16,064 nucleotides of DNA. Source: JBBQVO01 sp038211505. GTDB lineage: Bacteria > Chloroflexota > Dehalococcoidia > DSTF01 > JACRBR01. The position numbers and the translations under genes are program-made. Shown here one piece after another: positions 6,531 through 12,816 of this stretch (its first letter is position 1; every line of letters starts with the position of its first letter). The notes beneath the pieces are model-generated. The model was not told where the DNA came from. It did not search any database and saw only the letters and a list, made by a program, of their open reading frames with translations. The DNA is taken from assembly GCA_038211505.1 (NCBI GenBank), contig JBBQVO010000064.1, forward strand, positions 1 to 16,064. Reading direction: 5' to 3'.

Positions 6531-7535
6531 TCACACGTGGAGCAGTTTGGCGCCAGCGAGGGCGCCATCGCACCACCAGCGCAGCTCGTCGGGCTGGCCT
6601 GCGGCGGCGACGTTGGCTTTGCCCCAGATGTCGAGCAGGAATCCGAGGATGAACATGAGCGCGTCGAGCCGCTCCCATTCGGCGTCGGGGAGCGCGCGCG
6701 GAGTCAGCACCGCGCGCAGATGATCGCAGTAGCGGTTGTGTACATCGGCGAGTGGGATTGAGAAGCGGCTCGAGTTGACGGCAAGGAACCACGCCAGTTC
6801 GAGCGATACGGGCGCGCGCGTGACGGTCGCCCAATCGAACAACCAGAGTTTGCCGTCGCCGACGCCCATGTTGCCGAGCCGGAGATCACCGTGCAGCAGC
6901 GTCTGCGGCGCTGCGTCGACGGCGGCGAGCAGGCCGCTCATGTCGGCGAAGAGCCGGCGCATCAGATCGACGGCGGCGGGTGGCGCGACTTCCTCGAACG
7001 CCGCCCATCCGCGGACGGCGCCGACGTCGATGCCTTCGGCCGCGAGAGCTGGCGCTTCATCGGGCGACAGCAGGCGTAGGCGTCGCTCGATCGGGGTCCA
7101 GCTGATGCCGGCGGATGGCAGCGGATCGCGCCAGAACTGCGCGTGCATGGTGGCGATGCTGGCGAGCATCTCGTCGATGACGTCGGCGGCGAGGAGGCTG
7201 CCGTCGTCGGGGATGAGATAGGGCGCGATATCGCGCATGAGCATCGCCCAGCCCTCGCCATCGTGGGCGACGCCAAGAGATGGGACGGCGATCGACTTCG
7301 GGAGTCGGGCGATGAGGTCGGAGGCGGCGAACTGCGCCTCGCGGCCGTGCGTGTCGTCGGTCGCGCGGGCGATCCAGTCGTTGGCGCGGCCGATGCGCTT
7401 GATGAAGTAACGCTTGCCACCGCATTCGATCGTCGATAACGGGGCGCCGGAGTAGCCGTCGTGGGCGATAGGTGTTTCGACGCCGGCGATGTTCTGCTCG
7501 CGGAGGAGCGTCGTGAGATCGGCTGCGTAGGGCAT
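6531..7535 (-). CDS. Aminoglycoside phosphotransferase (APH)-family kinase, substrate unknown
   Basis: This 334-residue protein has a protein-kinase-like fold of the APH/choline kinase family. It has an N-lobe ATP-anchoring Lys46 (RYFIK) with Glu66 as its likely salt-bridge partner. The catalytic loop is LLHGDLRLGN (213-222: Asp217 base, Asn222 metal) and the metal Asp234 is in LFDW. Such kinases phosphorylate small hydroxyl compounds; nothing here specifies an antibiotic, and a metabolic role is as likely as resistance. The start ATG 7535 lies 2 nt after the stop of the LLM oxidoreductase, so the two form an operon. In-frame codons upstream of 7535 are antisense-like overlap with the LLM gene and are not counted. 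The product ends just past the hairpin repeat at 6476-6517. Confidence 0.85.
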   Translation of the reverse strand: MPYAADLTTLLREQNIAGVETPIAHDGYSGAPLSTIECGGKRYFIKRIGRANDWIARATDDTHGREAQFAASDLIARLPKSIAVPSLGVAHDGEGWAMLMRDIAPYLIPDDGSLLAADVIDEMLASIATMHAQFWRDPLPSAGISWTPIERRLRLLSPDEAPALAAEGIDVGAVRGWAAFEEVAPPAAVDLMRRLFADMSGLLAAVDAAPQTLLHGDLRLGNMGVGDGKLWLFDWATVTRAPVSLELAWFLAVNSSRFSIPLADVHNRYCDHLRAVLTPRALPDAEWERLDALMFILGFLLDIWGKANVAAAGQPDELRWWCDGALAGAKLLHV

Positions 7536-7537
7536 CG

Positions 7538-8404
7538 TCAGCCCGCAACGTTCTTGAAGCGACGCAGGGCGTCGAGATGATCCTGGGGCGACGCGAGGTG
7601 GGCGTTCATCGTGTTGAAGGCAACGCGCGTCGCGCCGAGATCGCCCCACGCATGGAGCGCCGATCCCCACTGATCTTCGGGAGTGTTGAAGATGCTGATG
7701 CGGCCTTCGACGCCGACGTCTTCGGGCTTACGGCCGGCATCGCGGATGTAGCCCCGGAGGCGTTCGACGGATTCGGCGCCCTGCGGGCCGGGTTGGAACT
7801 GCGGGAACCAGCCGTCGGCGATCTTGGCGATGCGCTGGATCACGGCTTCGACGACGCCGCCCATCCATACCGGGATCGGACGCTGAACCGGCAGCGGGTT
7901 GATGCCGGCGCGATGCACCTTCTCGTAGCGGCCGTCGAAGTCGACAAGTTCATTCGTCCAGAGCTGGCGCATCAGGGCGATCTGCTCCTCGATGCGGCGG
8001 CCGCGGTTGCGGAAGTTCTCGCCGAGCGCCTCGAATTCGACGTGGTTCCAACCGATGCCGACGCCGAGCCGGAGGCGGCCGTTCGTCAGCACGTCGACGG
8101 CGGCGGCTTGTTTGGCGACGAGCGCCGTCTGCCGTTGCGGCAGGATGAGGATGCCGGTGACGAGCTCGAGCGTCGTCGTGAAGCCCGCCAGGTAGCCGAA
8201 GAGGACGAACGGCTCGTGGAACGGCGTCTGGTGCGTGTACGGCGGCCGAAAGCGGCCCTCGAAGCGATCGGGATGAGCGCCGAGGACGTGGTCGAAGACG
8301 AGAAGGTGATCGTAGCCCATCTGCTCGACGGCCTGCGCGTAGTCGCGGATGACGATCGGGTCGTTGCCGATCTCGGTCTGGGGGAAGACGACGCCGAGTT
8401 TCAT
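7538..8404 (-). CDS. LLM class oxidoreductase, probably F420-dependent (TIGR03619-like)
   Basis: This 288-residue luciferase-like monooxygenase-fold protein belongs to a superfamily whose members use FMN or coenzyme F420 to oxidise or reduce small organics. It starts MKLGVVFPQTEIGNDP. It then shows YDHLLVFDHVLG (31-42), the LVTGILILPQRQTALVAKQAA strand-helix (about 98-118), RLRLGVGIGWNHVEFEALG (about 128-146), and the late PIPVWMGG block. This set matches the TIGR03619 F420-type branch more than bacterial luciferase. A ribosome site AGAAGG precedes ATG 8404. The phosphotransferase follows after 2 nt; coaW and the second LLM gene lie upstream on the same strand, with two hairpin repeats in the 99-bp gap. 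Cofactor preference is inferred from family resemblance. Confidence 0.88.
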   Translation of the reverse strand: MKLGVVFPQTEIGNDPIVIRDYAQAVEQMGYDHLLVFDHVLGAHPDRFEGRFRPPYTHQTPFHEPFVLFGYLAGFTTTLELVTGILILPQRQTALVAKQAAAVDVLTNGRLRLGVGIGWNHVEFEALGENFRNRGRRIEEQIALMRQLWTNELVDFDGRYEKVHRAGINPLPVQRPIPVWMGGVVEAVIQRIAKIADGWFPQFQPGPQGAESVERLRGYIRDAGRKPEDVGVEGRISIFNTPEDQWGSALHAWGDLGATRVAFNTMNAHLASPQDHLDALRRFKNVAG

Positions 8405-8434
8405 ATGGTTAACCTTCTCATGAGGTGCTCCCCG

Positions 8435-8496
8435 GGCGGCTGGAAAGCCCGCGCTACATTGGCCGTTCGCGGCGGGCTCGAACGCCCGCGCTCCAT
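8435..8496. repeat. Pair of 26-bp hairpin repeats in the coaW-LLM gap
   Basis: Two units, 8435-8459 (GGCGGCTGGAAAGCCCGCGC then TACAT) and 8471-8496 (GGCGGGCTCGAACGCCCGCG then CTCCAT), match at about 21 of 25 positions and are 36 nt apart. Unit 2 folds as GCGGGC-TCGAAC-GCCCGC, and unit 1 has a shorter equivalent stem. Both end in a CGCTNCAT tail. The gap contains nothing else recognisable apart from the ribosome site of the LLM gene. Confidence 0.75.
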
Positions 8497-8503
8497 GCAG
8501 TGC

Positions 8504-9355
8504 TTACGTTTCGGCGGCGATCAGGGCGGCGCCGAGCGCTCCGGCGAAGCCGGGCGCGGGGATCGTCTCGACGCCGACGCCGAACAGGCCGGCCATCGCC
8601 ATGATCGACGACACAAGTTTCGGATTGTTGTGGCCGAATCCGCCGGCGAGGACGATGCGCGGCAGGCGCGCCGTAAGCGCGCGCGCCGCGGCGATCTGGC
8701 CGATGCTCTCGCCGTGCAGGTTGAGGAGGCCGGCGAGGAAGTCGTCGAGCGAGCCGGCGCGGGCGGCGGCGAGGTGTGACGCTGTCAGGTCGGGGCCGAT
8801 GCGGCCTATGCCGTCGGGGTAGACGTCGGCGATCATCGTATCGACGTTGCGGCGATCGCCACGCTCGGCGCCGGCGATCATTCTTTCATACGAGAGCGAT
8901 GGATCGACGCGGGACGCGATGCCGGAGAACGATCCACCGCCAAGGGCGGCGCCGCCGAGATGCGTGGCGACGCCGTCGCGCACGGCCGCAAAGGCGGTGC
9001 CGGTGCCAAGCAGCGCCATGACGAATGCGCCGTCGCCAAGACGACCCTCCGTGTCGAGAAGCGCGCGCACGCCTCGCGCGGCGGCCTCGATCTCCTGCAC
9101 GCGGATGACATCGCCGGAGGCGAGCGCTGCGTCGCTGAGGCGGGCGCCGGTGAGGCCGAGGCGTGTATCGCCGTGCCAGCCGTTGGCAGCGCGCGGGGCA
9201 GCGGTCTCCTGCACGGAAAAGGCGAGCTCGCCATCGATGGCGCGGGCGACTTTCGTCAGGGTCATGCCGGCGTCGATGCCAATCACGCCATGCGGCAGCA
9301 GCGTCGCGCCAAGACGTGCGTTTTCGACGACGTCCCTGTGCTGTTCGTCGCTCAT
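8504..9355 (-). CDS. coaW: Type II pantothenate kinase
   Basis: The enzyme phosphorylates pantothenate with ATP, the first step of coenzyme A synthesis, in the cytosol. The 283-residue protein has the ASKHA-fold signature of the eukaryote/staphylococcus-like type II enzymes. These are VIGIDAGMTLTKVA (24-37, phosphate 1 loop), a Glu-containing EIEAAARGV (88-96, catalytic Glu88 or Glu90), GTGT (117-120), HLGGAALGGGSF (132-143), IGPDLTAS (186-193), and LAGGFGHNNP near the C terminus. Type II enzymes are typically not feedback-inhibited by CoA in the way type I CoaA is. The ATG overlaps the stop of the upstream LLM gene as ATGA (9352-9355), so it is probably translationally coupled. About 23 residues precede the first core strand. 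Confidence 0.88.
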   Translation of the reverse strand: MSDEQHRDVVENARLGATLLPHGVIGIDAGMTLTKVARAIDGELAFSVQETAAPRAANGWHGDTRLGLTGARLSDAALASGDVIRVQEIEAAARGVRALLDTEGRLGDGAFVMALLGTGTAFAAVRDGVATHLGGAALGGGSFSGIASRVDPSLSYERMIAGAERGDRRNVDTMIADVYPDGIGRIGPDLTASHLAAARAGSLDDFLAGLLNLHGESIGQIAAARALTARLPRIVLAGGFGHNNPKLVSSIMAMAGLFGVGVETIPAPGFAGALGAALIAAET

Positions 9356-10182
9356 GCGGCCGCTGCGCTCTCGATGAAGGCCTGCGCCACGTCGCGGCGC
9401 TGCGTCGTGAATGCGTCAGGCACGCCACTGGCGTAGGTGAGGATGACGCCGTCGATGCGGGCGGCGTTGTAGTCGTGCGCCATCTGCTTGGCGGCGGCGA
9501 TGTCGTCAGGTGGCGGTGCCTGCGTCCACACCTCGAAGGGAGATGTACGGTTGTACTTCGAGCGGAGCGACGCGATCGTATCGCGCATGTTGGTGATGAC
9601 TTCGAGCGGCTGGCCGACGGAGATGAAGCCGTCGGCGTAGCGGGCGGCGCGGCGCATGCCGGCGTCGTTGAGGGCGCCGACGAAGATCGGCGGGCCGCCG
9701 GCGGTCAGTGGCGAGACGATGCCGACGGCGGGGAGATCGTAGAACTTGCCACGCCAGGGTGCTTCCGGCGTCGTCCAGAGATGGCGCATCACCTGGATGT
9801 GTTCGCTGAGGCGGCCGCCGCGATCGTCGAAGCCGATGCCGGTCGCGAGGAACTCTTCGACGACCCAGCCGGCGCCGGCGCCGACGATCAGACGTCCGCC
9901 GGAGAGACGATCGAGCGTCGCCAGCTCGCGCGCCATCAGCACGGGCGGACGCAGGGCGATCTGGCTGACGCTGGTGCCGATGCGGACACGCTCCGTCGCC
10001 GCGGCGACAAAGGCGAGGCCGATCCAGGGATCAATCGTCGGCTCGTAGGCGTGTGGCTTGTCGAGCGGGATGACGACGCGCTCGCTCAGCCAGACCGAGT
10101 CGAAGCCTGCGCGTTCGGCTTCTTGCGCGGCGGGCGCCACGCTGGCATCGAGCGCCGGACCGATCTTGACGCCGACCTTCAT
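9352..10182 (-). CDS. LLM class oxidoreductase (second, probably F420-dependent)
   Basis: This 276-residue luciferase-like fold protein is distinct from the LLM gene at 7538-8404. Landmarks are MKVGVKIGPALD, AGFDSVWLSERVV (residues about 25-37), VRIGTSVSQIALRPPVLMARELATLDRLSGGRLIVGAGAG (starting about 71) and ARYADGFISVGQP. This is the layout of TIGR03854/Mer-like F420-type oxidoreductases. The start at ATG 10182 has a ribosome site AAGAAGAGG 4 nt upstream; the longer in-frame opening to 11076 is antisense to Ku and is not real. The stop overlaps coaW. The gene is divergent from Ku. The redox substrate is unknown, and cofactor F420 is inferred from the family. Confidence 0.88.
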   Translation of the reverse strand: MKVGVKIGPALDASVAPAAQEAERAGFDSVWLSERVVIPLDKPHAYEPTIDPWIGLAFVAAATERVRIGTSVSQIALRPPVLMARELATLDRLSGGRLIVGAGAGWVVEEFLATGIGFDDRGGRLSEHIQVMRHLWTTPEAPWRGKFYDLPAVGIVSPLTAGGPPIFVGALNDAGMRRAARYADGFISVGQPLEVITNMRDTIASLRSKYNRTSPFEVWTQAPPPDDIAAAKQMAHDYNAARIDGVILTYASGVPDAFTTQRRDVAQAFIESAAAA

Positions 10183-10208
10183 GCTGCCTCTTCTTGCATC
10201 GTGCGGAT

Positions 10209-10238
10209 ATTGTGGATCGCGCGGGCGTGGGCGTCGAA
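10209..10238 (-). promoter_or_regulatory. Candidate promoter of the LLM-coaW operon
   Basis: On the - strand: TTCGAC (10238-10233), an 18-nt spacer, then CACAAT (10214-10209), 26 nt before ATG 10182. Both hexamers are imperfect; spacing is normal. The ribosome site follows downstream, so this would be a leadered transcript. Confidence 0.35.
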
Positions 10239-10324
10239 CGGAAGCAAAGTCGCGAGAGTGATGCGCACGGGCGCGACGCTCTCTCGCTGCGAGATCGTAC
10301 ACTGTGGAGACGTGCCGCCGACCT

Positions 10325-10357
10325 AACCCCCAGCCCTTCCCGGTGCGGGAAGGGGAG
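10325..10357. repeat. Hairpin repeat, copy B, upstream of Ku
   Basis: The core is CCCTTCCCG (10334-10342), loop GTG, CGGGAAGGG (10346-10354): a 9-bp perfect stem, flanked by ACCCCCAG on the left and GGGGAG on the right. It has the same outer frame as copy A at 6476-6517, with a different inner stem. It lies in the 267-bp divergent gap between the LLM gene and Ku. Confidence 0.8.
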
Positions 10358-10449
10358 CGCGATGGTGGCGACCTCACGCGCGAGTGTGGGGAGGGGAGCA
10401 CGATTTGATGGACGACCACCCGCGGGTGCGGCGAAGGAGGAGTAGTGCG

Positions 10450-11310
10450 ATGCCCCGAGCGATCTGGAAGGGAGCGGTGAGCTTCGGGATGGTGTCGATC
10501 CCGATCAAGCTGTTCACGGCGACGGATGAGAAGGATGTCTCGTTCAACCTGCTGCACAAGAAGGACGGCGTCCGGATCAAGCAGCAGCGCTACTGTCCCG
10601 AGGACGACGCGGTCATCGAGTGGAACGACGTGGCGCGCGGCTACGAGATCGGGCCGGACGAGTACGTGATCATGGAGCCGGAGGACTTCGACAAAGTCCC
10701 GGTGGATACGACGCACACGATTGAGATCACGGACTTCGTGCCGGCGGATCAGATCGACCCGATTTACTATCAGAAGACGTATTATCTCGAACCGGACAAG
10801 ATCGGCGGCAAGCCGTTTGCGCTGCTTCGCGAGGTGCTGAAGGACTCGAAGCTGATCGCGCTGGCGAAGGTGACGCTCCGACAGAAGGAGCAGCTGTGCA
10901 CGCTGCGCGTCTACGAGAACACGATCGCGATGGAGACGATGTTTTACGCCGACGAGATTCGCGGTACCGAAGACATCGAAGTGCCGGAGGACATCAACGT
11001 CGGCGAGAAAGAGTTGAAGATGGCGAAGTCGCTCGTCGACATGCTGACGGGCGAGTTCGAGCCGGAGAAGTATCACGACAACTACCGTGAGGCGTTGCTG
11101 GAGCTGATCGAGCGCAAGTCTGAGGGCCAGGAGATCAAGCGGCCGGCGCCGACGACGGGCAAGATTACGGATCTCATGGAGGCGCTACGCGCCAGCGTCG
11201 AAGCGGCGAAGAAAGAGAAGTCGACGGGCGGACGGATGACGCCCGCAGAGACTGAGGAAGCGGAAGAAGAGCGGCCGGCACGGACTGCCCGTCGCAGGAA
11301 GGCTGGATGA
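10450..11310 (+). CDS. ku: Ku protein, bacterial non-homologous end joining
   Basis: Bacterial Ku is a homodimeric ring that slides onto double-strand DNA ends and recruits the LigD-type ligase. The 286-residue product begins MPRAIWKGAVSFGMVSIPIKLF, the hallmark start of the family. It keeps the core blocks NLLHKKDGVRIKQQRYCPED, GYEIGPDEYVIMEPEDFD, IDPIYYQKTYYLEPD and LREVLKDSKLIALAKVTLRQKEQLC (starts at about residues 36, 62, 101 and 124). The last 60 residues are charged, with Glu/Ala and an Arg/Lys-rich end (RTARRRKAG), as in the extended DNA-binding tails of bacterial Ku. The strong AAGGAGGAG site ahead of ATG 10450 decides the start. The stop overlaps the start of the ligase-like gene (ATGA, 11307-11310), so the two proteins should be made together. 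Confidence 0.95.
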   Translation: MPRAIWKGAVSFGMVSIPIKLFTATDEKDVSFNLLHKKDGVRIKQQRYCPEDDAVIEWNDVARGYEIGPDEYVIMEPEDFDKVPVDTTHTIEITDFVPADQIDPIYYQKTYYLEPDKIGGKPFALLREVLKDSKLIALAKVTLRQKEQLCTLRVYENTIAMETMFYADEIRGTEDIEVPEDINVGEKELKMAKSLVDMLTGEFEPEKYHDNYREALLELIERKSEGQEIKRPAPTTGKITDLMEALRASVEAAKKEKSTGGRMTPAETEEAEEERPARTARRRKAG

Positions 11311-12377
11311 CGCCTCCTCCGCTCGATGACGTAACCACGAACGTCGACGATCACGCAACGGCTGCGCCGCCGTCGGGAGCCCGCATGCCCGAGGCCTTAG
11401 CGCCGATGCTCGCGAGCACGGCGCCGGAGCCGTTCGACTCGGCGGAGTACATCTTCGAGCTGATGTGGGGCGGGCTGCGGGCGATGGCGTATGTGCACGA
11501 CGGCGAGGTTCGTCTGCGCGCGCGCAACGGCCGCGATTTGACGCGCTACTTCCCGGAACTGCTATGCATCCCCGACCGGCTGAAGGCGCGCGATGCGATC
11601 CTCGATGGCGAGATCGTGGCGATCGACGCGGAGGGGCACCCGTCGTTCGACATGCTGCGGCCGCGGTTGCAGATGATGTCGTCGGCGGTTGGGCCCGATC
11701 GCGAGCAGATCGCCGAGTTGCCAGTGCAGTTCAAGCTCAAGCGCGTCACCGGGCAGATCGTCTTCCAGGCGTTCGACATCCTCTGGCTCGACGATCGATC
11801 GCTGATCGAGCGGCCGCTCTGGCAGCGGAAGAACCGCCTGCACGAAGCGGTGCAATCCGGCGCCGAGTTCGCGGCCGTGGATTTCGTCGACGATGAGGGG
11901 GTGGCGTTTTTCGAGGCGGTGCTCCAACGTCGACTCGAGGGCATCGTCGCCAAGCAGAAAGCGAGCGTGTACACGCCGGGGCGTCGCGCGAAGAGTTGGG
12001 TGGAGATTCGGGCGCTGCAGAGCGGCGACTTCGTGATCGGCGGGTACGCGTTCGGCGGCGCGCGGCGGAAGGGCGAGCCGTTCGGGCAGCTGCTGCTCGG
12101 CGGCTACGACGAGGGGCGGTTCGAGTACGTCGGCAGCGTCAGCGGTGGGCTGGCGGATGCGGAGGCGAAGACGCTGATCGCGCACCTGGAGCCGCTCGTC
12201 GTGAAGGAGCCCGTGTTTCATGATCCGCCGCCGGTGGCGCGGCTGATCTACTGGACGCAGCCGGAGATCGCCTGCCGTGTGCGGTTCAGCGAGTGGACGC
12301 GCGAGGGGCACCTGCGCTTCCCGATTTTCAGCGCGCTGCGCCCGGATCTTGCGGCCGGCGACTGCGTGCTGGAGTAG
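11307..12377 (+). CDS. LigD-type ATP-dependent DNA ligase-domain protein with lost catalytic lysine (predicted pseudo-ligase)
   Basis: The 356-residue protein has an adenylation domain (about 28-235) and an OB fold (about 236-350) in LigD/ligase order. There is no polymerase (PolDom) or phosphoesterase domain. Recognisable blocks are PMLAS (33-37), RNGRDLT (73-79), motif III LDGEIVAID (99-107), motif IIIa FQAFDILWLD (153-162), motif IV EGIVAK (211-216), GRRAKSW (225-231), FVIGGY (242-247) and motif VI LRFPIFSALRPD (336-347). Motif I, normally E-x-K-W-D-G-x-R-A, reads ELMWGGLRA: the AMP-accepting Lys is Met53 (codon ATG, 11463-11465) and the Asp is Gly55. Motif V, normally W-[LV]-K-x-K, reads WVEIR (Glu233, Arg235). 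The frame is intact and GC-rich like its neighbours. From known chemistry it should not self-adenylate. It may help Ku structurally, act on pre-adenylated DNA, or be decaying. It is coupled to Ku by ATGA overlap and converges on the fmdB-like gene. Confidence 0.88.
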   Translation: MTPPPLDDVTTNVDDHATAAPPSGARMPEALAPMLASTAPEPFDSAEYIFELMWGGLRAMAYVHDGEVRLRARNGRDLTRYFPELLCIPDRLKARDAILDGEIVAIDAEGHPSFDMLRPRLQMMSSAVGPDREQIAELPVQFKLKRVTGQIVFQAFDILWLDDRSLIERPLWQRKNRLHEAVQSGAEFAAVDFVDDEGVAFFEAVLQRRLEGIVAKQKASVYTPGRRAKSWVEIRALQSGDFVIGGYAFGGARRKGEPFGQLLLGGYDEGRFEYVGSVSGGLADAEAKTLIAHLEPLVVKEPVFHDPPPVARLIYWTQPEIACRVRFSEWTREGHLRFPIFSALRPDLAAGDCVLE

Positions 12378-12395
12378 CCGACGGGGGCGAGCGTA

Positions 12396-12809
12396 TCAGT
12401 CGTCGGACGCGGAACGCTTCGTGTTGTCGATGATCTCGGGGACGCCGTCGCGGCGGGCGCGGGCGCGATCTTTCGATTCGACGTTGCGGCGATCAGCGAT
12501 GATCTCGAGCTCGCCTTTTGATTTCTGGCGTTTCGGTTGCGGCTTATTGATCTCGGGATGCTCGTTCATGCGGGCGCTACCGGTCACGGGCCGCTTCACT
12601 TCTTGACCGAGATGCCAGTACGTGCCGCGATCGGGGATCGAGCGCGGGTAGCCTTCGCGCATGGTGAACGCGGAGAACGACGTGGGTGGGATGCGTTCGG
12701 CTTTCTTCGCGCAGACGGGACAGGGGGCCGCAACCGATGCCGTGGTCACTTTGCCCATCGCCTCGAAGACGCCGTCGCAGGACTTGCAGAAATACTCGTA
12801 CAGGGGCAT
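12396..12809 (-). CDS. FmdB-family zinc ribbon protein
   Basis: This small 137-residue protein begins MPLYEYFCKSC, the FmdB/CxxC_CxxC_SSSS zinc ribbon start, with zinc ligands C8, C11, C30 and C33 (CKSC and CPVC). After about residue 40 the family signature ends and a long, hydrophilic, Lys/Arg/Glu-rich tail follows, without recognisable motifs. Typical family members are about 70-110 residues, so the tail is an extension. The general role of the family is unclear; regulatory or nucleic-acid-related roles have been proposed. It starts 7 nt after the recO stop, so it is the second gene of a recO operon. Its 3' end faces the ligase-like gene with only 18 bp between them. Confidence 0.85.
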   Translation of the reverse strand: MPLYEYFCKSCDGVFEAMGKVTTASVAAPCPVCAKKAERIPPTSFSAFTMREGYPRSIPDRGTYWHLGQEVKRPVTGSARMNEHPEINKPQPKRQKSKGELEIIADRRNVESKDRARARRDGVPEIIDNTKRSASDD

Positions 12810-12816
12810 CGTTCGG

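Noticed and set aside
6531..7535. Antibiotic-resistance call for the APH-like kinase
   Set aside because: The catalytic motifs are shared by many metabolic kinases of this fold; nothing visible points to an aminoglycoside substrate.
7577..8779. 400-residue + strand frame over the LLM and coaW genes
   Set aside because: Antisense shadow of two clearly recognised - strand proteins; typical of GC-rich DNA.
10183..11076. Long - strand extension of the LLM gene through the Ku region (574-residue frame)
   Set aside because: The extra part is antisense to the clear Ku gene and Arg/His-rich; the real LLM start has a ribosome site at 10182.
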